A program made the translations under genes and the position numbers. The notes under the pieces are model-generated. The model was not told the DNA's origin. It saw only the letters and a program-made list of their open reading frames with translations, and did not search any database. A DNA stretch of 64,000 bases from an uncultured Eubacteriales bacterium (GTDB lineage: Bacteria; Bacillota; Clostridia; Lachnospirales; Lachnospiraceae), in contig CASDVE010000018.1 of NCBI GenBank assembly GCA_949284175.1, positions 1-64,000 on the forward strand. The letters are read 5' to 3'. Shown here piece by piece: positions 35,491-43,662 of this stretch. Within the stretch, counting starts at the first letter, position 1; each line of letters opens with the position of its first letter.

Positions 35491-35660
35491 GGTGGATAAC
35501 TAAAGCAGGTATGTTGATAACTTTAGAAAAACTATAAAAACTGTGGAAAAATAACAAATATATAGTAGGCGTATCAAAGAGAAAAACAATATATAGTAGA
35601 AGCCAAGTGGACAAAATGTTAATAGAGTTATCCACAGGTTGTGGATAACTTTGTGGATGA
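35491..35660. promoter_or_regulatory. Cluster of DnaA-box-like sites
   Basis: Two perfect DnaA boxes face each other, TTATCCACA (35628-35636) and TGTGGATAA (35640-35648), followed by TGTGGATGA (35652-35660). One-mismatch or looser sites are GGTGGATAA (35491-35499), TGTTGATAA (35512-35520) and TGTGGAAAA (35542-35550). All lie in the AT-rich gap between plsC and the carboxypeptidase. No dnaA or dnaN is in the window, so this is not the standard oriC; it could be a titration or regulatory site. Confidence 0.6.
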
Positions 35661-35702
35661 AACAAAAGAACGAGATCTGGAGTATAAGAAAGGGGATTGA
35701 TT

Positions 35703-36356
35703 ATGACAAAGAATGAAAGATTGCGTTTGGTAAATAAACAATACTGTATGGAAGAACTGGAAGTTCCAAAGGATTTGGTCATTCCAAGGGTTTTATTTGC
35801 TGTGGAAAAAGAAAAAAAAGAAGAATATGAATTGATCTGTTATCGGACAGAAAACGCGGATATTAATGGAGAAAATGGAAAGAAATATGTAGTAAAAGAA
35901 GTGGCAAGGGCTCTTGAGCGGTTATTTTTTCGGGCGGATGAAGAAGGACAGTATCTAGTCGCCATCTCAGGATATCGTTCCTATGAAAGGCAAAAAGAAA
36001 TTTATAAGAAAAGCATTCAAAAAAATGGAATAGAACATGCAGAACAGTACAGTGCAAAGCCTGGGCATAGTGAGCATCAGACAGGGCTTGCCATGGATAT
36101 TTCCTCAGAAACTGTGCGATATGAATTGGATGAGATTTTTTCAAAGACAAAAGAGTATCAATGGTTAGTGCGAAACTGTTGGAAGGAAGGATTTATTATC
36201 CGTTATCCAAAGGGAAAAGAAAAAATTACAGGATACGCCTTTGAACCATGGCATATCCGCTATGTTGGAAGAGAGGAAGCGGAAATCATTATGCGGTGTA
36301 ATATTACGCTAGAAGAGTTTGTAAGACGTAAAAATAGAGCCGATTTTACCATTTAA
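35703..36356 (+). CDS. M15B D-alanyl-D-alanine carboxypeptidase (VanY-like)
   Basis: About 217 residues of the zinc family: SGYRSYERQKEIY (Arg/Ser/Arg substrate motif), GHSEHQTGLAMDIS (zinc His and Asp), catalytic Glu and His in FEPWHIRYVG. It trims the terminal D-Ala from stem peptides. Unlike most VanY/DdcY proteins, no signal peptide or membrane anchor is seen, so it would act in the cytoplasm, like VanX/VanXY-type enzymes, or another start was missed. ATG 35703 follows AAAGGGG; the TTG at 35697 is less likely. No van genes are nearby. A DnaA-box cluster lies directly upstream. Confidence 0.85.
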   Translation: MTKNERLRLVNKQYCMEELEVPKDLVIPRVLFAVEKEKKEEYELICYRTENADINGENGKKYVVKEVARALERLFFRADEEGQYLVAISGYRSYERQKEIYKKSIQKNGIEHAEQYSAKPGHSEHQTGLAMDISSETVRYELDEIFSKTKEYQWLVRNCWKEGFIIRYPKGKEKITGYAFEPWHIRYVGREEAEIIMRCNITLEEFVRRKNRADFTI

Positions 36357-36363
36357 AAAACAT

Positions 36364-36430
36364 AAAAAGAGTTGTAATAGGAAAGTGAGAACATCCTGTT
36401 TCTAGGTTCTTTCCTATTACAACTCTTTTT
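36364..36430. terminator. Bidirectional terminator, long stem
   Basis: A 22-bp perfect stem (arms 36364-36385 and 36409-36430, sharing AGAGTTGTAATAGG and its complement) sits between the convergent carboxypeptidase and pncB genes. Confidence 0.92.
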
Positions 36431-36441
36431 TGCATTATGTG

Positions 36442-37890
36442 TTATCGTTTATCTTCATTTAATAATCTATTTTTTAATTCAAAAAGTGGAGTTGATAAAT
36501 CAACATAAACTTCCTGTGGATTGACAAGACGTCTGGATTCATCCCAAAGGGTTGACAGTTCTTTTTGACAATATTCTCGAATTTCCATAACTTTTGGAGA
36601 ATGGTAGACGCATTGTCCTTTTAAAAAGATAGGGATAAGGAGTTCTTTCATCGTATAAGTTCCACCTTCTAATGTGGTGTTCTTCCAAGTGGCATCGGGA
36701 TCAAAGATTTTTAAATCAGTATTCTCATCATAGGTTTCTCCTACAAGGCAGATGAGATCCGCACGAATTTTTCCAGTATCCTTTCCATAAATTCGATAGA
36801 CCGTTTTATTTCCTGGATTTGTTACTTTAGCAGGATTTTCAGATATTTTGATCTTTGGTGTGAAATCTTCTTCATTTTCATAGCGGATTCCGGCTAGTTT
36901 ATAGACACCGCCAAAGGCAGGACAGTCGGCAGAGGTGATTAAGTTTGTTCCAACGCCCCATGAAGTGATGGTAGCACCTTGGGTTTTTAAGCTATGGATT
37001 AAGTGTTCATCTAAATCGCTTGACGCAGTGATGATGGCATCAGTAAAGCCTGCTTCATCCAGCATTTTTCTAGCTTTTTTAGAAAGATATGCTAAATCTC
37101 CGCTATCAAGACGGATACCATAGCGTTTTAAGGTGATGCCCTCTTCTTGTTTTTTCTTAAAAACTTTAATGGCATTTGGAACTCCAGACTTTAACGTATC
37201 ATACGTGTCCACAAGTAAAATGCAGTTATCAGGATAATAAGAAGCATAGCGATAGAAAGCATCGTATTCACTGTCAAAACTCATGATCCAACTATGGGCA
37301 TGAGTACCTAATACTGGAATATCGAATTTTTGTCCGCATAGTACGTTAGAAGTTCCAACACAGCCTCCAATGACCGCTGCTCTTGCACCATAGATTCCAG
37401 CATCAGGACCTTGAGCACGACGCAGACCAAATTCCATAACACCATCTCCTTGTGCTGCATAGACAACACGAGATGCTTTAGTAGCAATTAAACTTTGGTG
37501 GTTGATAATGTTTAAAATTGCAGTTTCCACAAGTTGTGCTTCCATAATAGGAGCGATCACTTTTACAAGAGGTTCTTTTGGAAAGACAACAGTCCCTTCT
37601 GGAATGGCATAAATATCTCCTGTGAAATGATAACTTGCCAAGTAGTCAAGAAAATCTTCATCAAAGGTGTTAAGACTTCTTAAATAGTCAATGTCATCAT
37701 AAGTAAAAGAAAGATTTTTAACATAATCGATGACTTGTTCTAATCCAGCAGTGATGGCATAACTGCCACCAGATGGATTCACACGATAGAAAACATCAAA
37801 AATGACGTACTCTTTTGCTTTTGATTTAAAATATCCTTGCATCATTGTTAATTCATAAAAATCAGTTAAAAGTGTTAAGTTTCTTGCCAT
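36442..37890 (-). CDS. pncB: Nicotinate phosphoribosyltransferase
   Basis: About 482 residues of the NAPRTase family. It forms nicotinate mononucleotide from nicotinate and PRPP in NAD salvage. The N-terminal LTDFYELTMMQGYF is diagnostic; FGLRRAQGPDAGIYGARAA, the phosphoribosyl-binding HAHSWIMSF and IRLDSGDLAYLSKKAR segments are all present. The ATG at 37888-37890 with AAGGAG is used; the longer frame adds 28 residues without family support. The C-terminus is long, as in the roughly 480-residue bacterial type. Confidence 0.93.
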   Translation of the reverse strand: MARNLTLLTDFYELTMMQGYFKSKAKEYVIFDVFYRVNPSGGSYAITAGLEQVIDYVKNLSFTYDDIDYLRSLNTFDEDFLDYLASYHFTGDIYAIPEGTVVFPKEPLVKVIAPIMEAQLVETAILNIINHQSLIATKASRVVYAAQGDGVMEFGLRRAQGPDAGIYGARAAVIGGCVGTSNVLCGQKFDIPVLGTHAHSWIMSFDSEYDAFYRYASYYPDNCILLVDTYDTLKSGVPNAIKVFKKKQEEGITLKRYGIRLDSGDLAYLSKKARKMLDEAGFTDAIITASSDLDEHLIHSLKTQGATITSWGVGTNLITSADCPAFGGVYKLAGIRYENEEDFTPKIKISENPAKVTNPGNKTVYRIYGKDTGKIRADLICLVGETYDENTDLKIFDPDATWKNTTLEGGTYTMKELLIPIFLKGQCVYHSPKVMEIREYCQKELSTLWDESRRLVNPQEVYVDLSTPLFELKNRLLNEDKR

Positions 37891-38053
37891 AACGTTTCTC
37901 CTTTTTCCTCCATATAGTTCGAATTCGTTCGAAACTTCCCGCGGTGGATTGATACTTAATGGTAGCATATCCAATTTGTATTAGCCTCATTATACGACAA
38001 AAGACAAAGAAAGAAAAGTATGGATAAGAATGGAATGAGATCATAGGAATATC

Positions 38054-38082
38054 TTGACATTGTATACAGAATACGATACACT
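38054..38082 (+). promoter_or_regulatory. Promoter of the TPP-controlled operon
   Basis: TTGACA (38054-38059), 17 bases, TACACT (38077-38082), about 20 bases before the riboswitch. Confidence 0.7.
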
Positions 38083-38102
38083 AAAAAAGAAATAGAATCA
38101 TG

Positions 38103-38206
38103 ATACATAGCAGGTGTGCCGGATGAATCCGGCTGAGATCAAAACTACTCTAATGTTTTGAAAGCCTTGAACCTGATCTGGATAATGCCAGCGTAGGTAG
38201 ATATGA
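38103..38206 (+). ncRNA. TPP riboswitch (THI element)
   Basis: The conserved THI-box cores are present: CCGGCTGAGATC in the 5' half and CCTTGAACCTGATCTGGATAA-type pairing with TGCCAGCGTAGG in the 3' half (38164-38197). An AT-rich variable P3 loop lies between. It senses thiamine pyrophosphate. An intrinsic terminator (38257-38289) downstream is the likely off-switch. It precedes a thiamine-related ABC importer, agreeing with the call. Confidence 0.95.
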
Positions 38207-38256
38207 AATTTGTCTTTTGATATTCGCAAAGAATTAGGAATACAAGAAACAAAATC

Positions 38257-38289
38257 AAACCCTCGTCTGACAAAGATGGGGGTTTTTTT
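38257..38289 (+). terminator. Riboswitch expression-platform terminator
   Basis: AAACCCTCGTCT pairs with AGATGGGGGTTT (one G-U), followed by seven T. It should form when TPP is bound. Confidence 0.8.
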
Positions 38290-38398
38290 GATCGGATACC
38301 CCTGTTATGAAGAAGAGAAAGGGGAGTGAAGTTAAGATCTTTTAGAAAAATGGGAAACATATAAAAAAGAAAAATAAAAAGTAAAAGGAGAAAAAAAT

Positions 38399-38695
38399 AT
38401 GAATGCAAGTGTAGCGATTCAAGTATTACCAAAAGTAGAAACAGATGAAGAAGTAATTCGTATTGTGGATGAAGTCATTGCCTATATTAAAAGTACAGGA
38501 TGCAATTACTATGTAGGTCCTTTTGAAACAACTATTGAAGGAGAGTATGATCAATTAATGGACATTGTAAAGGAATGTCAACATATTGCCATTAAAGCAG
38601 GTGCACCATCTGTTGCCTCCTACATTAAAGTGAGCTATAAACCAGAAGGAGATATTTTGACAATTGAAAAGAAAGTCACAAAACATCATCAATAA
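38399..38695 (+). CDS. Thiamine-binding protein, MTH1187/YkoF-like
   Basis: 98 residues of the ferredoxin-like family found in thiamine and HMP uptake operons: SVAIQVLPKVETDEEVIRIVDEV, YVGPFETTIEGEYDQLM and GAPSVASYIKVSY-type strands. YkoF binds thiamine; this shorter single-domain type (PF01910) is thought to do the same, though its exact role is not settled. It is the first gene after the TPP riboswitch, and the next gene overlaps its last 32 bases. AAAGGAG precedes the ATG. Confidence 0.88.
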   Translation: MNASVAIQVLPKVETDEEVIRIVDEVIAYIKSTGCNYYVGPFETTIEGEYDQLMDIVKECQHIAIKAGAPSVASYIKVSYKPEGDILTIEKKVTKHHQ

Positions 38696-39440
38696 GCTCT
38701 ATTCTATCAGTGCCATTGTTATTTTATTACTTTTATGGCAAGGGCTTTGTAGTTTTCAGATTGTTCCAGAATTTATGCTTCCATCGCCAATGAGTGTAGG
38801 CAAAGCATTTATAACAGATTTCCCTCTTTTAATCGATCATTCTATGACATCGTTAATGGAGGCATTTATTGGGCTATTATTAGGAGTCTTGATTGGATTT
38901 ATCACCGCAATTTTCATGGATCATTTCGAGATTCTGTATCGAATCCTTTATCCTTTAATTGTGTTGACTCAGACAATTCCAACGGTAGCCATAGCACCAC
39001 TTTTGGTGTTATGGCTTGGCTATGAGATGGCACCAAAGGTGGTATTAATTATTATTGTAACTTTTTTCCCTATTGCAGTTGGAGTGTTAAATGGATTTCG
39101 TTCAGCTGACTCCGATACAATCAACCTTTTACGTTCCATGGGTGCTAGTTCCTTTCAGATTTTTTATCATGTAAAATTTCCAAATGCCCTTGGTTCTTTC
39201 TTTTCTAGCCTTCGAATTTCCGTTTCCTATTCTATTGTAGGAGCGGTGATTGCAGAATGGCTTGGAGGAACAAATGGGCTTGGTGTTTATATGACGAGAG
39301 TGAGGAAGTCATTTGCTTTTGATAAAATGTTTGCCGTCATTTTTTTAATTTCTTTTTTGAGTTTACTATTGATGGCTCTTGTAAACTTTGTGCAGAAGAA
39401 ATGTATGCCTTGGGAACAGCTGAAAAAAGAGGAAGAATAA
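38664..39440 (+). CDS. ABC importer permease for thiamine precursors (ThiX-like)
   Basis: 258 residues with about six helices and the inner-membrane importer EAA loop (RSMGASSFQIFYHVKFPNALGSFFSSLR). Family: SsuC/TauC/ThiX type. A TTG start at 38664 overlaps the previous gene; AAGGAGAT lies upstream, at a slightly long distance. Paired with the downstream binding protein and ATPase as one transporter. The TPP riboswitch context makes a pyrimidine or thiamine precursor (HMP or formylaminopyrimidine-like) the probable substrate. Confidence 0.9.
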   Translation: MKRKSQNIINKLYSISAIVILLLLWQGLCSFQIVPEFMLPSPMSVGKAFITDFPLLIDHSMTSLMEAFIGLLLGVLIGFITAIFMDHFEILYRILYPLIVLTQTIPTVAIAPLLVLWLGYEMAPKVVLIIIVTFFPIAVGVLNGFRSADSDTINLLRSMGASSFQIFYHVKFPNALGSFFSSLRISVSYSIVGAVIAEWLGGTNGLGVYMTRVRKSFAFDKMFAVIFLISFLSLLLMALVNFVQKKCMPWEQLKKEEE

Positions 39441-39479
39441 AGAAAAGACTTTACAAAGAAAAGGAGGCGCACACAGATA

Positions 39480-40499
39480 GTGCGATTCGTTATGAGAAGA
39501 TTTGGAAAGATAGTATTAGCAGTTACCTTATCAACCGTTCTCATGCTTAGTATGGTGGGATGTGGAGAAAGTGATAAGAAGGATACAAACGGAGAAACGG
39601 AAAAAATAACATTTGTGCTTGATTGGACACCAAATACAAACCATACAGGACTTTATGTGGCAGAAGAAAAAGGGTATTTTGAAGAAGCGGGAATCGAAGT
39701 GGAAATTGTACAGCCACCAGAGGATGGTGCAGAAGCCCTTGTGGCATCAGGAAAGGCACAGTTTGGCGTTTCTTTCCAAGATACATTAGCACCAGCTTTT
39801 GCAACGGATTCGCCTCTTCCAATTACGGCGGTGGCCACATTAATTCAGCATAATACGTCTGGTATTATTTCAAGAAAGGGAGAAGGCATGGATACACCAA
39901 AAGGAATGGAAGGTCATAAATATGCCACATGGGATGCTCCTATTGAAAAGGCCATGATTCAAAATGTGGTCGAGAAAGATGGAGGAGATTTTAGCAAAGT
40001 GGAACTCATTCCAAGCACAGTGACCGATGAGTATTCTGCATTAAAGTCAAAGCAAGTAGATGCTATTTGGGTGTACTACGCATGGGCAGGTATCGCAACC
40101 CAAGTAAAAGGGTTACAAACCGATTACTTTGCTTTTAAAGACATCAATCCAGTATTTGACTACTATACACCAGTTGTCATTGCTAATAATAGTTATTTGC
40201 AACAACATAAAGATACCACAAAGGCCTTTTTAAATGCTTTAAAAAAGGGATATGAAGATGCCATTGCCAACCCACAAGAGGCAGGGGAAATCTTATTAAA
40301 ATATGCACCAGAGCTTGATAAAGATATTGTGCTTGAAAGCCAGAAGTGGTTAGCGGATCAATATAAAGCTGAGGTGGAACAGTGGGGATATATCGATGCC
40401 AGTCGATGGAATGCCTTTTATAATTGGTTATCCGAACATGGGTTGACAGAGCAGGCAATTCCTGAAAATACAGGATTTACAAACGATTATTTATCTTAA
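39480..40499 (+). CDS. ABC importer lipoprotein (ThiY/NMT1-like)
   Basis: 339 residues with a signal peptide and lipobox (LSMVGC), then the NMT1/ThiY-like domain: ITFVLDWTPNTNHTGLYVAE, a phosphate-binding-like PPEDGAEALVASG loop and VDAIWVYYAW. The family binds HMP-type pyrimidines (ThiY/NMT1) or formylaminopyrimidine. GTG 39480 follows AAGGAGG at 12 bases; ATG 39492 is too far from it. Member of the TPP-controlled operon. Confidence 0.9.
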   Translation: MRFVMRRFGKIVLAVTLSTVLMLSMVGCGESDKKDTNGETEKITFVLDWTPNTNHTGLYVAEEKGYFEEAGIEVEIVQPPEDGAEALVASGKAQFGVSFQDTLAPAFATDSPLPITAVATLIQHNTSGIISRKGEGMDTPKGMEGHKYATWDAPIEKAMIQNVVEKDGGDFSKVELIPSTVTDEYSALKSKQVDAIWVYYAWAGIATQVKGLQTDYFAFKDINPVFDYYTPVVIANNSYLQQHKDTTKAFLNALKKGYEDAIANPQEAGEILLKYAPELDKDIVLESQKWLADQYKAEVEQWGYIDASRWNAFYNWLSEHGLTEQAIPENTGFTNDYLS

Positions 40500-40517
40500 A
40501 TAAAATAGGTGAAAGAG

Positions 40518-41276
40518 ATGGCAGAACTGATTACAAAAAATATAACAAAGCGGTTCGATGGAAAAACGATATTGGATGGTATTTCCATTGAAGTGCATGA
40601 CAAAGAATTGGTCTGCCTTCTCGGTGTGAGTGGGGCCGGAAAGACAACATTGTTTAATGTGATTTCCGGTCTTTTAAAACCTGAAGAAGGCAGTGTATTT
40701 TTAAATGGAAAGGAGATTACAGGGGAAGCGGGGCATATTAGCTATATGCTTCAAAAAGATTTGTTGTTACCTTATAAAACAGTATTAGATAATGTGGCAC
40801 TTCCTTTAATTATCCAAGGGGAAAAGAAAAAAAAGGCTAGGCAAAAAGCGATTTCTTATTTTAAAGACTTTGGATTAGAAGGAACAGAGGACAAATATCC
40901 AAGTCAGCTCTCTGGAGGAATGCGTCAAAGGACGGCTCTTTTACGGACATATTTATTTTCCGAGAGTAAGCGTGGCACAGGGATTGCACTTTTGGATGAG
41001 CCATTTAGTGCTCTTGATACCATTACAAAGAGCTCCATTCATGAATGGTATTTGGATGTGATGGAAAAGATTCATTTATCCACCATTTTTATCACGCATG
41101 ATATTGATGAGGCAATTTTGTTGTCGGATCGTATTTACCTTTTGACGGGAAAGCCTGGGCAGGTGACCGATGAAATTATCATTGAAGAGCCAAAGCCAAG
41201 AAGAAAAGATTTTAATTTAACAGAAGAATTTCTTTCCTATAAGAAAAAAATTATTGAAAAATTGGGAACAATATGA
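40518..41276 (+). CDS. ABC importer ATPase for thiamine precursors (ThiZ-like)
   Basis: About 252 residues with Walker A (LLGVSGAGKTT), Q-loop SYMLQKD, signature LSGGMRQRTALLRTYL, Walker B IALLDEPFSALD and H-loop FITHDIDEA. All catalytic motifs are intact. ATG 40518 follows AGGTG at correct spacing; GTG 40509 is the alternative. Last gene of the riboswitch operon. Confidence 0.92.
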   Translation: MAELITKNITKRFDGKTILDGISIEVHDKELVCLLGVSGAGKTTLFNVISGLLKPEEGSVFLNGKEITGEAGHISYMLQKDLLLPYKTVLDNVALPLIIQGEKKKKARQKAISYFKDFGLEGTEDKYPSQLSGGMRQRTALLRTYLFSESKRGTGIALLDEPFSALDTITKSSIHEWYLDVMEKIHLSTIFITHDIDEAILLSDRIYLLTGKPGQVTDEIIIEEPKPRRKDFNLTEEFLSYKKKIIEKLGTI

Positions 41277-41285
41277 GAGAATAGG

Positions 41286-41317
41286 TTTTGCTGTTCAAAT
41301 TTGGGCAGCAAAATTTA
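41286..41317 (+). terminator. Weak terminator after the thiamine operon
   Basis: TTTTGCTG (41286-41293) and CAGCAAAA (41306-41313), then TTTATT. Confidence 0.45.
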
Positions 41318-41326
41318 TTAAAGCAT

Positions 41327-41355
41327 TTGACTTTAATACTGCGTTGTGATATAGT
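41327..41355 (+). promoter_or_regulatory. Strong sigma-A promoter
   Basis: TTGACT (41327-41332), 17-base spacer, TATAGT (41350-41355). Transcription would begin near 41362, giving a leader of about 285 bases before yerC. Confidence 0.75.
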
Positions 41356-41361
41356 TTAGTG

Positions 41362-41480
41362 GAATACAGTAGTATTGTGATTCTAAGTGACAACACAGAG
41401 CAATATGGGAACTTCCAAAGTGTGTATTGCTAGAAGTAACCTAAAGTCGCGAAGAGTGTGCAACGCACACTTTGTTACTA
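41362..41480 (+). ncRNA. Structured leader/candidate regulatory RNA before yerC
   Basis: Two mutually exclusive folds can be drawn. Fold 1: AGTAAC (41435-41440) with GTTACT (41474-41479), enclosing AGTGTGC (41455-41461) with GCACACT (41465-41471). Fold 2: CAAAGTGTGTATTGC (41416-41430) with GCAACGCACACTTTG (41460-41474). No T-run follows, so control, if any, is not by simple termination. It matches no T-box, TPP, SAM or lysine motif that I recognise. It could also be an independent small RNA. Confidence 0.5.
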
Positions 41481-41645
41481 AATAAAGAGTGGGAATAATA
41501 ATAAGGCAGGATGGCAAATGTTTTGAAATGCAAAATAATCCAATATAAAGCGATTAAAGCACTTGACTCACGAACGTGGGAAGTTTATAACATATGGTTC
41601 TCATGGTTTCGGTCAAAAATACGATTAGAATAACGAGGTGTTTTT

Positions 41646-41948
41646 ATGGGAAAAGGAATTAAAACAGAAGCAGTAAGCCATTTATTAGAAGCTATTTTAA
41701 CATTGGAAAATGTGGAAGAGTGTTTTGCTTTCTTTGAAGATTTATGTACAGTTAACGAACTGTTATCATTAGCGCAGAGATTTGAAGTTGCAAAAATGCT
41801 CCGTGAACACAACACATATTTAGAAGTTGCAGAAAAGACAGGAGCCTCCACAGCTACAATTAGTCGTGTGAATCGTTCTTTAAACTATGGAAATGATGGA
41901 TATGACATGGTATTTGCAAGAATGAAAGAGCAGGATGAAAATCATTAA
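41646..41948 (+). CDS. yerC: YerC/YecD-family TrpR-like protein
   Basis: 100 residues. The domain order matches the TrpR superfamily: LTLENVEECFAFFEDLCTV, then LAQRFEVAKMLREHNTY and the helix-turn-helix EVAEKTGASTATISRVNRSL. YerC proteins are small Firmicute DNA-binding proteins; no Trp-binding site is expected. ATG 41646 has GAGGTG upstream. Behind an unusually long, structured leader. Confidence 0.9.
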   Translation: MGKGIKTEAVSHLLEAILTLENVEECFAFFEDLCTVNELLSLAQRFEVAKMLREHNTYLEVAEKTGASTATISRVNRSLNYGNDGYDMVFARMKEQDENH

Positions 41949-41950
41949 GT

Positions 41951-42002
41951 AGAAAAGACGGAACAAATAGGAATTTTTATTCTTATTTGTTCCGTCTTTT
42001 CT
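41951..42002. terminator. Bidirectional terminator, long stem
   Basis: AGAAAAGACGGAACAAAT (41951-41968) and its complement at 41985-42002 pair perfectly; T-runs on both strands. Between convergent yerC and DUF1836 genes. Confidence 0.92.
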
Positions 42003-42618
42003 ATTTTTCTGTTTCTTTTGCTTGGCTATCTTTTTTGGATGGGGTATATAAATTATCGATCATCCGTTCAATAATTTGCTTTCTCAAAAAAATATCATAG
42101 CTTAATAAGGCAATAATTGCAAAGTTTTGTAATAATGTTTGATCTTCACCTTCTAAATCCGGAAATGCGGATTGTGCTAAGTCAATGGTATCTTGAATAC
42201 TTTCTATAATCTTATAGTGATGTTCGTGTTCTAATTCATATAATGACTGATAGATGCCTGGAAAATCAATGGTTCCACTGACAGAAGAAGGTTCATAAAA
42301 ATGTTCAATCAATGGATTTAATAACTTTTGAATATCATTGATGGATAAAATATTTTTTAAATAATAAATATAAATGAGAAGATAAATTTGGTTTTTATTA
42401 TATTTTTTCTTCACAGGTGGTGGCATCAATTTATTCTTAGTATAATTATTGATCATAGTTTTTGTTAAGGTTTTATCATCTTTATAGCGTTTTGATGTGG
42501 AAAAATGTTGATCCATAAAGGTCGTCACTTGATCCATATACAATTCGATGTTTGGAATATCTTCTGGAAGAATATAGTCCAATTTGCACCATTGTGCAAT
42601 GTAATCTTTTATATCCAT
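42001..42618 (-). CDS. DUF1836 protein
   Basis: 205 residues. The segment LTKTMINNYTKNKLMPPPVKKKYNKNQIYLL with a putative helix-turn-helix is the DUF1836 hallmark, and members of this Firmicute family are thought to bind DNA or act in sporulation-related control; the function is not established. The ATG at 42616-42618 has AGAGGAGTG on the - strand. C-terminal part is helical. Confidence 0.82.
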   Translation of the reverse strand: MDIKDYIAQWCKLDYILPEDIPNIELYMDQVTTFMDQHFSTSKRYKDDKTLTKTMINNYTKNKLMPPPVKKKYNKNQIYLLIYIYYLKNILSINDIQKLLNPLIEHFYEPSSVSGTIDFPGIYQSLYELEHEHHYKIIESIQDTIDLAQSAFPDLEGEDQTLLQNFAIIALLSYDIFLRKQIIERMIDNLYTPSKKDSQAKETEK

Positions 42619-42670
42619 AGTATTATTTTCACTCCTCTTTGGGGTACTTCCTAAAAATAATTATATCAGA

Positions 42671-42705
42671 AAGCAACGAGTCAAGCAAACATTTATACTG
42701 CTTTG
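42671..42705. repeat. Dispersed intergenic repeat, fragment (copy C)
   Basis: AGCAACGAGTCAAGCAAACATTTATACTG-type start matches the first third of the other copies. It lies between DUF1836 and the 70-bp tandem repeat. Confidence 0.5.
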
Positions 42706-42755
42706 AAGAAGTGAGCACTTGAAGGATACAATATATATCGATTCTAAAATATTTT

Positions 42756-42900
42756 TATGATATAATGAAAATAATGAGGCAAGCACAAAGTATTTGGCGA
42801 AGGCAACGAGATTATGAGCTTAGATTATGATATAAGGAAAGCCATGAGCTAAGTATGAAGTGTTTGGCGAATACAATAAGATAATGGGGTATGCTCATGA
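42756..42900. repeat. 70-bp tandem repeat upstream of pspA
   Basis: Units begin at 42756, 42826 and 42896, exactly 70 bases apart; the third is only a fragment. Units 1 and 2 align without gaps at about 70% identity. Each begins with TATGATATAA, a -10-like sequence, and contains TTTGGCGAA. Confidence 0.7.
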
Positions 42901-42972
42901 TATAAAGAAGACAGACCAGTTAATATAATTTCTTATAAAATATAGCTATTGAGAATAAGGGAGGAATCTTTT

Positions 42973-43659
42973 ATGGGAATTTTAAAGAGGTTTACAGATA
43001 TTATGTCAGCAAATGTGAATGCACTGCTTGATAGAGCAGAAGATCCAGCCAAAATGATCGATCAATATTTGAGAGATTTAGAAAGAGATCTTGGCAATGT
43101 TAAGGCGGAAACAGCCTCTGTTATGGCAGAAGAAAAGAGAGCAAGACGCGAGCTAGAAGAGTGCCGTTTGGAAATGGAGAAGTTAGGAAAATATGCAGAA
43201 AAAGCTCTTTTAGCAGGAAATGAAACAGATGCTCGAACATTTTTAGAGAAAAAAAGTGATATGGCAGGAAAGGAACAGACCTTAATACAGGCATATGAGC
43301 TAGCAAAGACAAATGCTGAGAAAATGAAAGTCATGTATGATAAACTAGTAAAAGATATTGGGGCATTAAATCAAAGAAGAGATGAGATTAAAGCAAAAGT
43401 GTCTATGGCAAAAGCACAGGAGAAAATCAATCAAGTAGGCTCTTCTATGGGAAGTGTTGGTGCTAATTTATCCGCCTTTGATAAGATGGAGGAAAAGGCG
43501 AATAAAATGCTCGATGAAGCAGAGGCGATGGCAGAATTAAATCAACAAAAAAGTGAAACTTCCATAGAGGATCTGATGGCAAAATACGACACAGATTCTT
43601 CTACTAACGGACAAGTGGAGGATGAATTATCTGCATTAAAAGCCAAGTTAGGTTTGTAA
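42973..43659 (+). CDS. pspA: PspA/IM30-family membrane stress protein
   Basis: About 228 residues, almost wholly helical coiled coil with the PspA start MGILKRFTDIMSANVNALLD (amphipathic membrane-binding helix) and DPAKMIDQYLRDLERDLGNVK. PspA assembles ESCRT-III-like scaffolds on damaged membranes. ATG 42973 follows GGGAGGAATC; a longer frame to 42949 is not needed. First gene of an operon with a zinc-ribbon and an SPFH protein, like Bacillus subtilis ydjFGHI. Confidence 0.92.
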   Translation: MGILKRFTDIMSANVNALLDRAEDPAKMIDQYLRDLERDLGNVKAETASVMAEEKRARRELEECRLEMEKLGKYAEKALLAGNETDARTFLEKKSDMAGKEQTLIQAYELAKTNAEKMKVMYDKLVKDIGALNQRRDEIKAKVSMAKAQEKINQVGSSMGSVGANLSAFDKMEEKANKMLDEAEAMAELNQQKSETSIEDLMAKYDTDSSTNGQVEDELSALKAKLGL

Positions 43660-43662
43660 TAT

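Noticed and set aside
35491-35660. Chromosomal replication origin
   Set aside because: DnaA boxes are present but dnaA, dnaN and a clear unwinding element are not; kept only as a DnaA-box cluster.
36364-36430. Long hairpin as an attachment site or IS end
   Set aside because: Position between convergent genes and T-runs on both strands fit a bidirectional terminator.
41362-41480. T-box or known riboswitch before yerC
   Set aside because: No AGGGTGGNACCGCG T-box core, no terminator, and no match to TPP, SAM, lysine, purine or glycine motifs.
41362-41600. 6S RNA
   Set aside because: No convincing closing stem joining the two ends with a central bubble; cannot be supported by eye.
42756-42900. 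Tandem repeat as a CRISPR array
   Set aside because: Units are contiguous 70-mers with about 70% identity, no constant short repeat with unique spacers and no cas genes.
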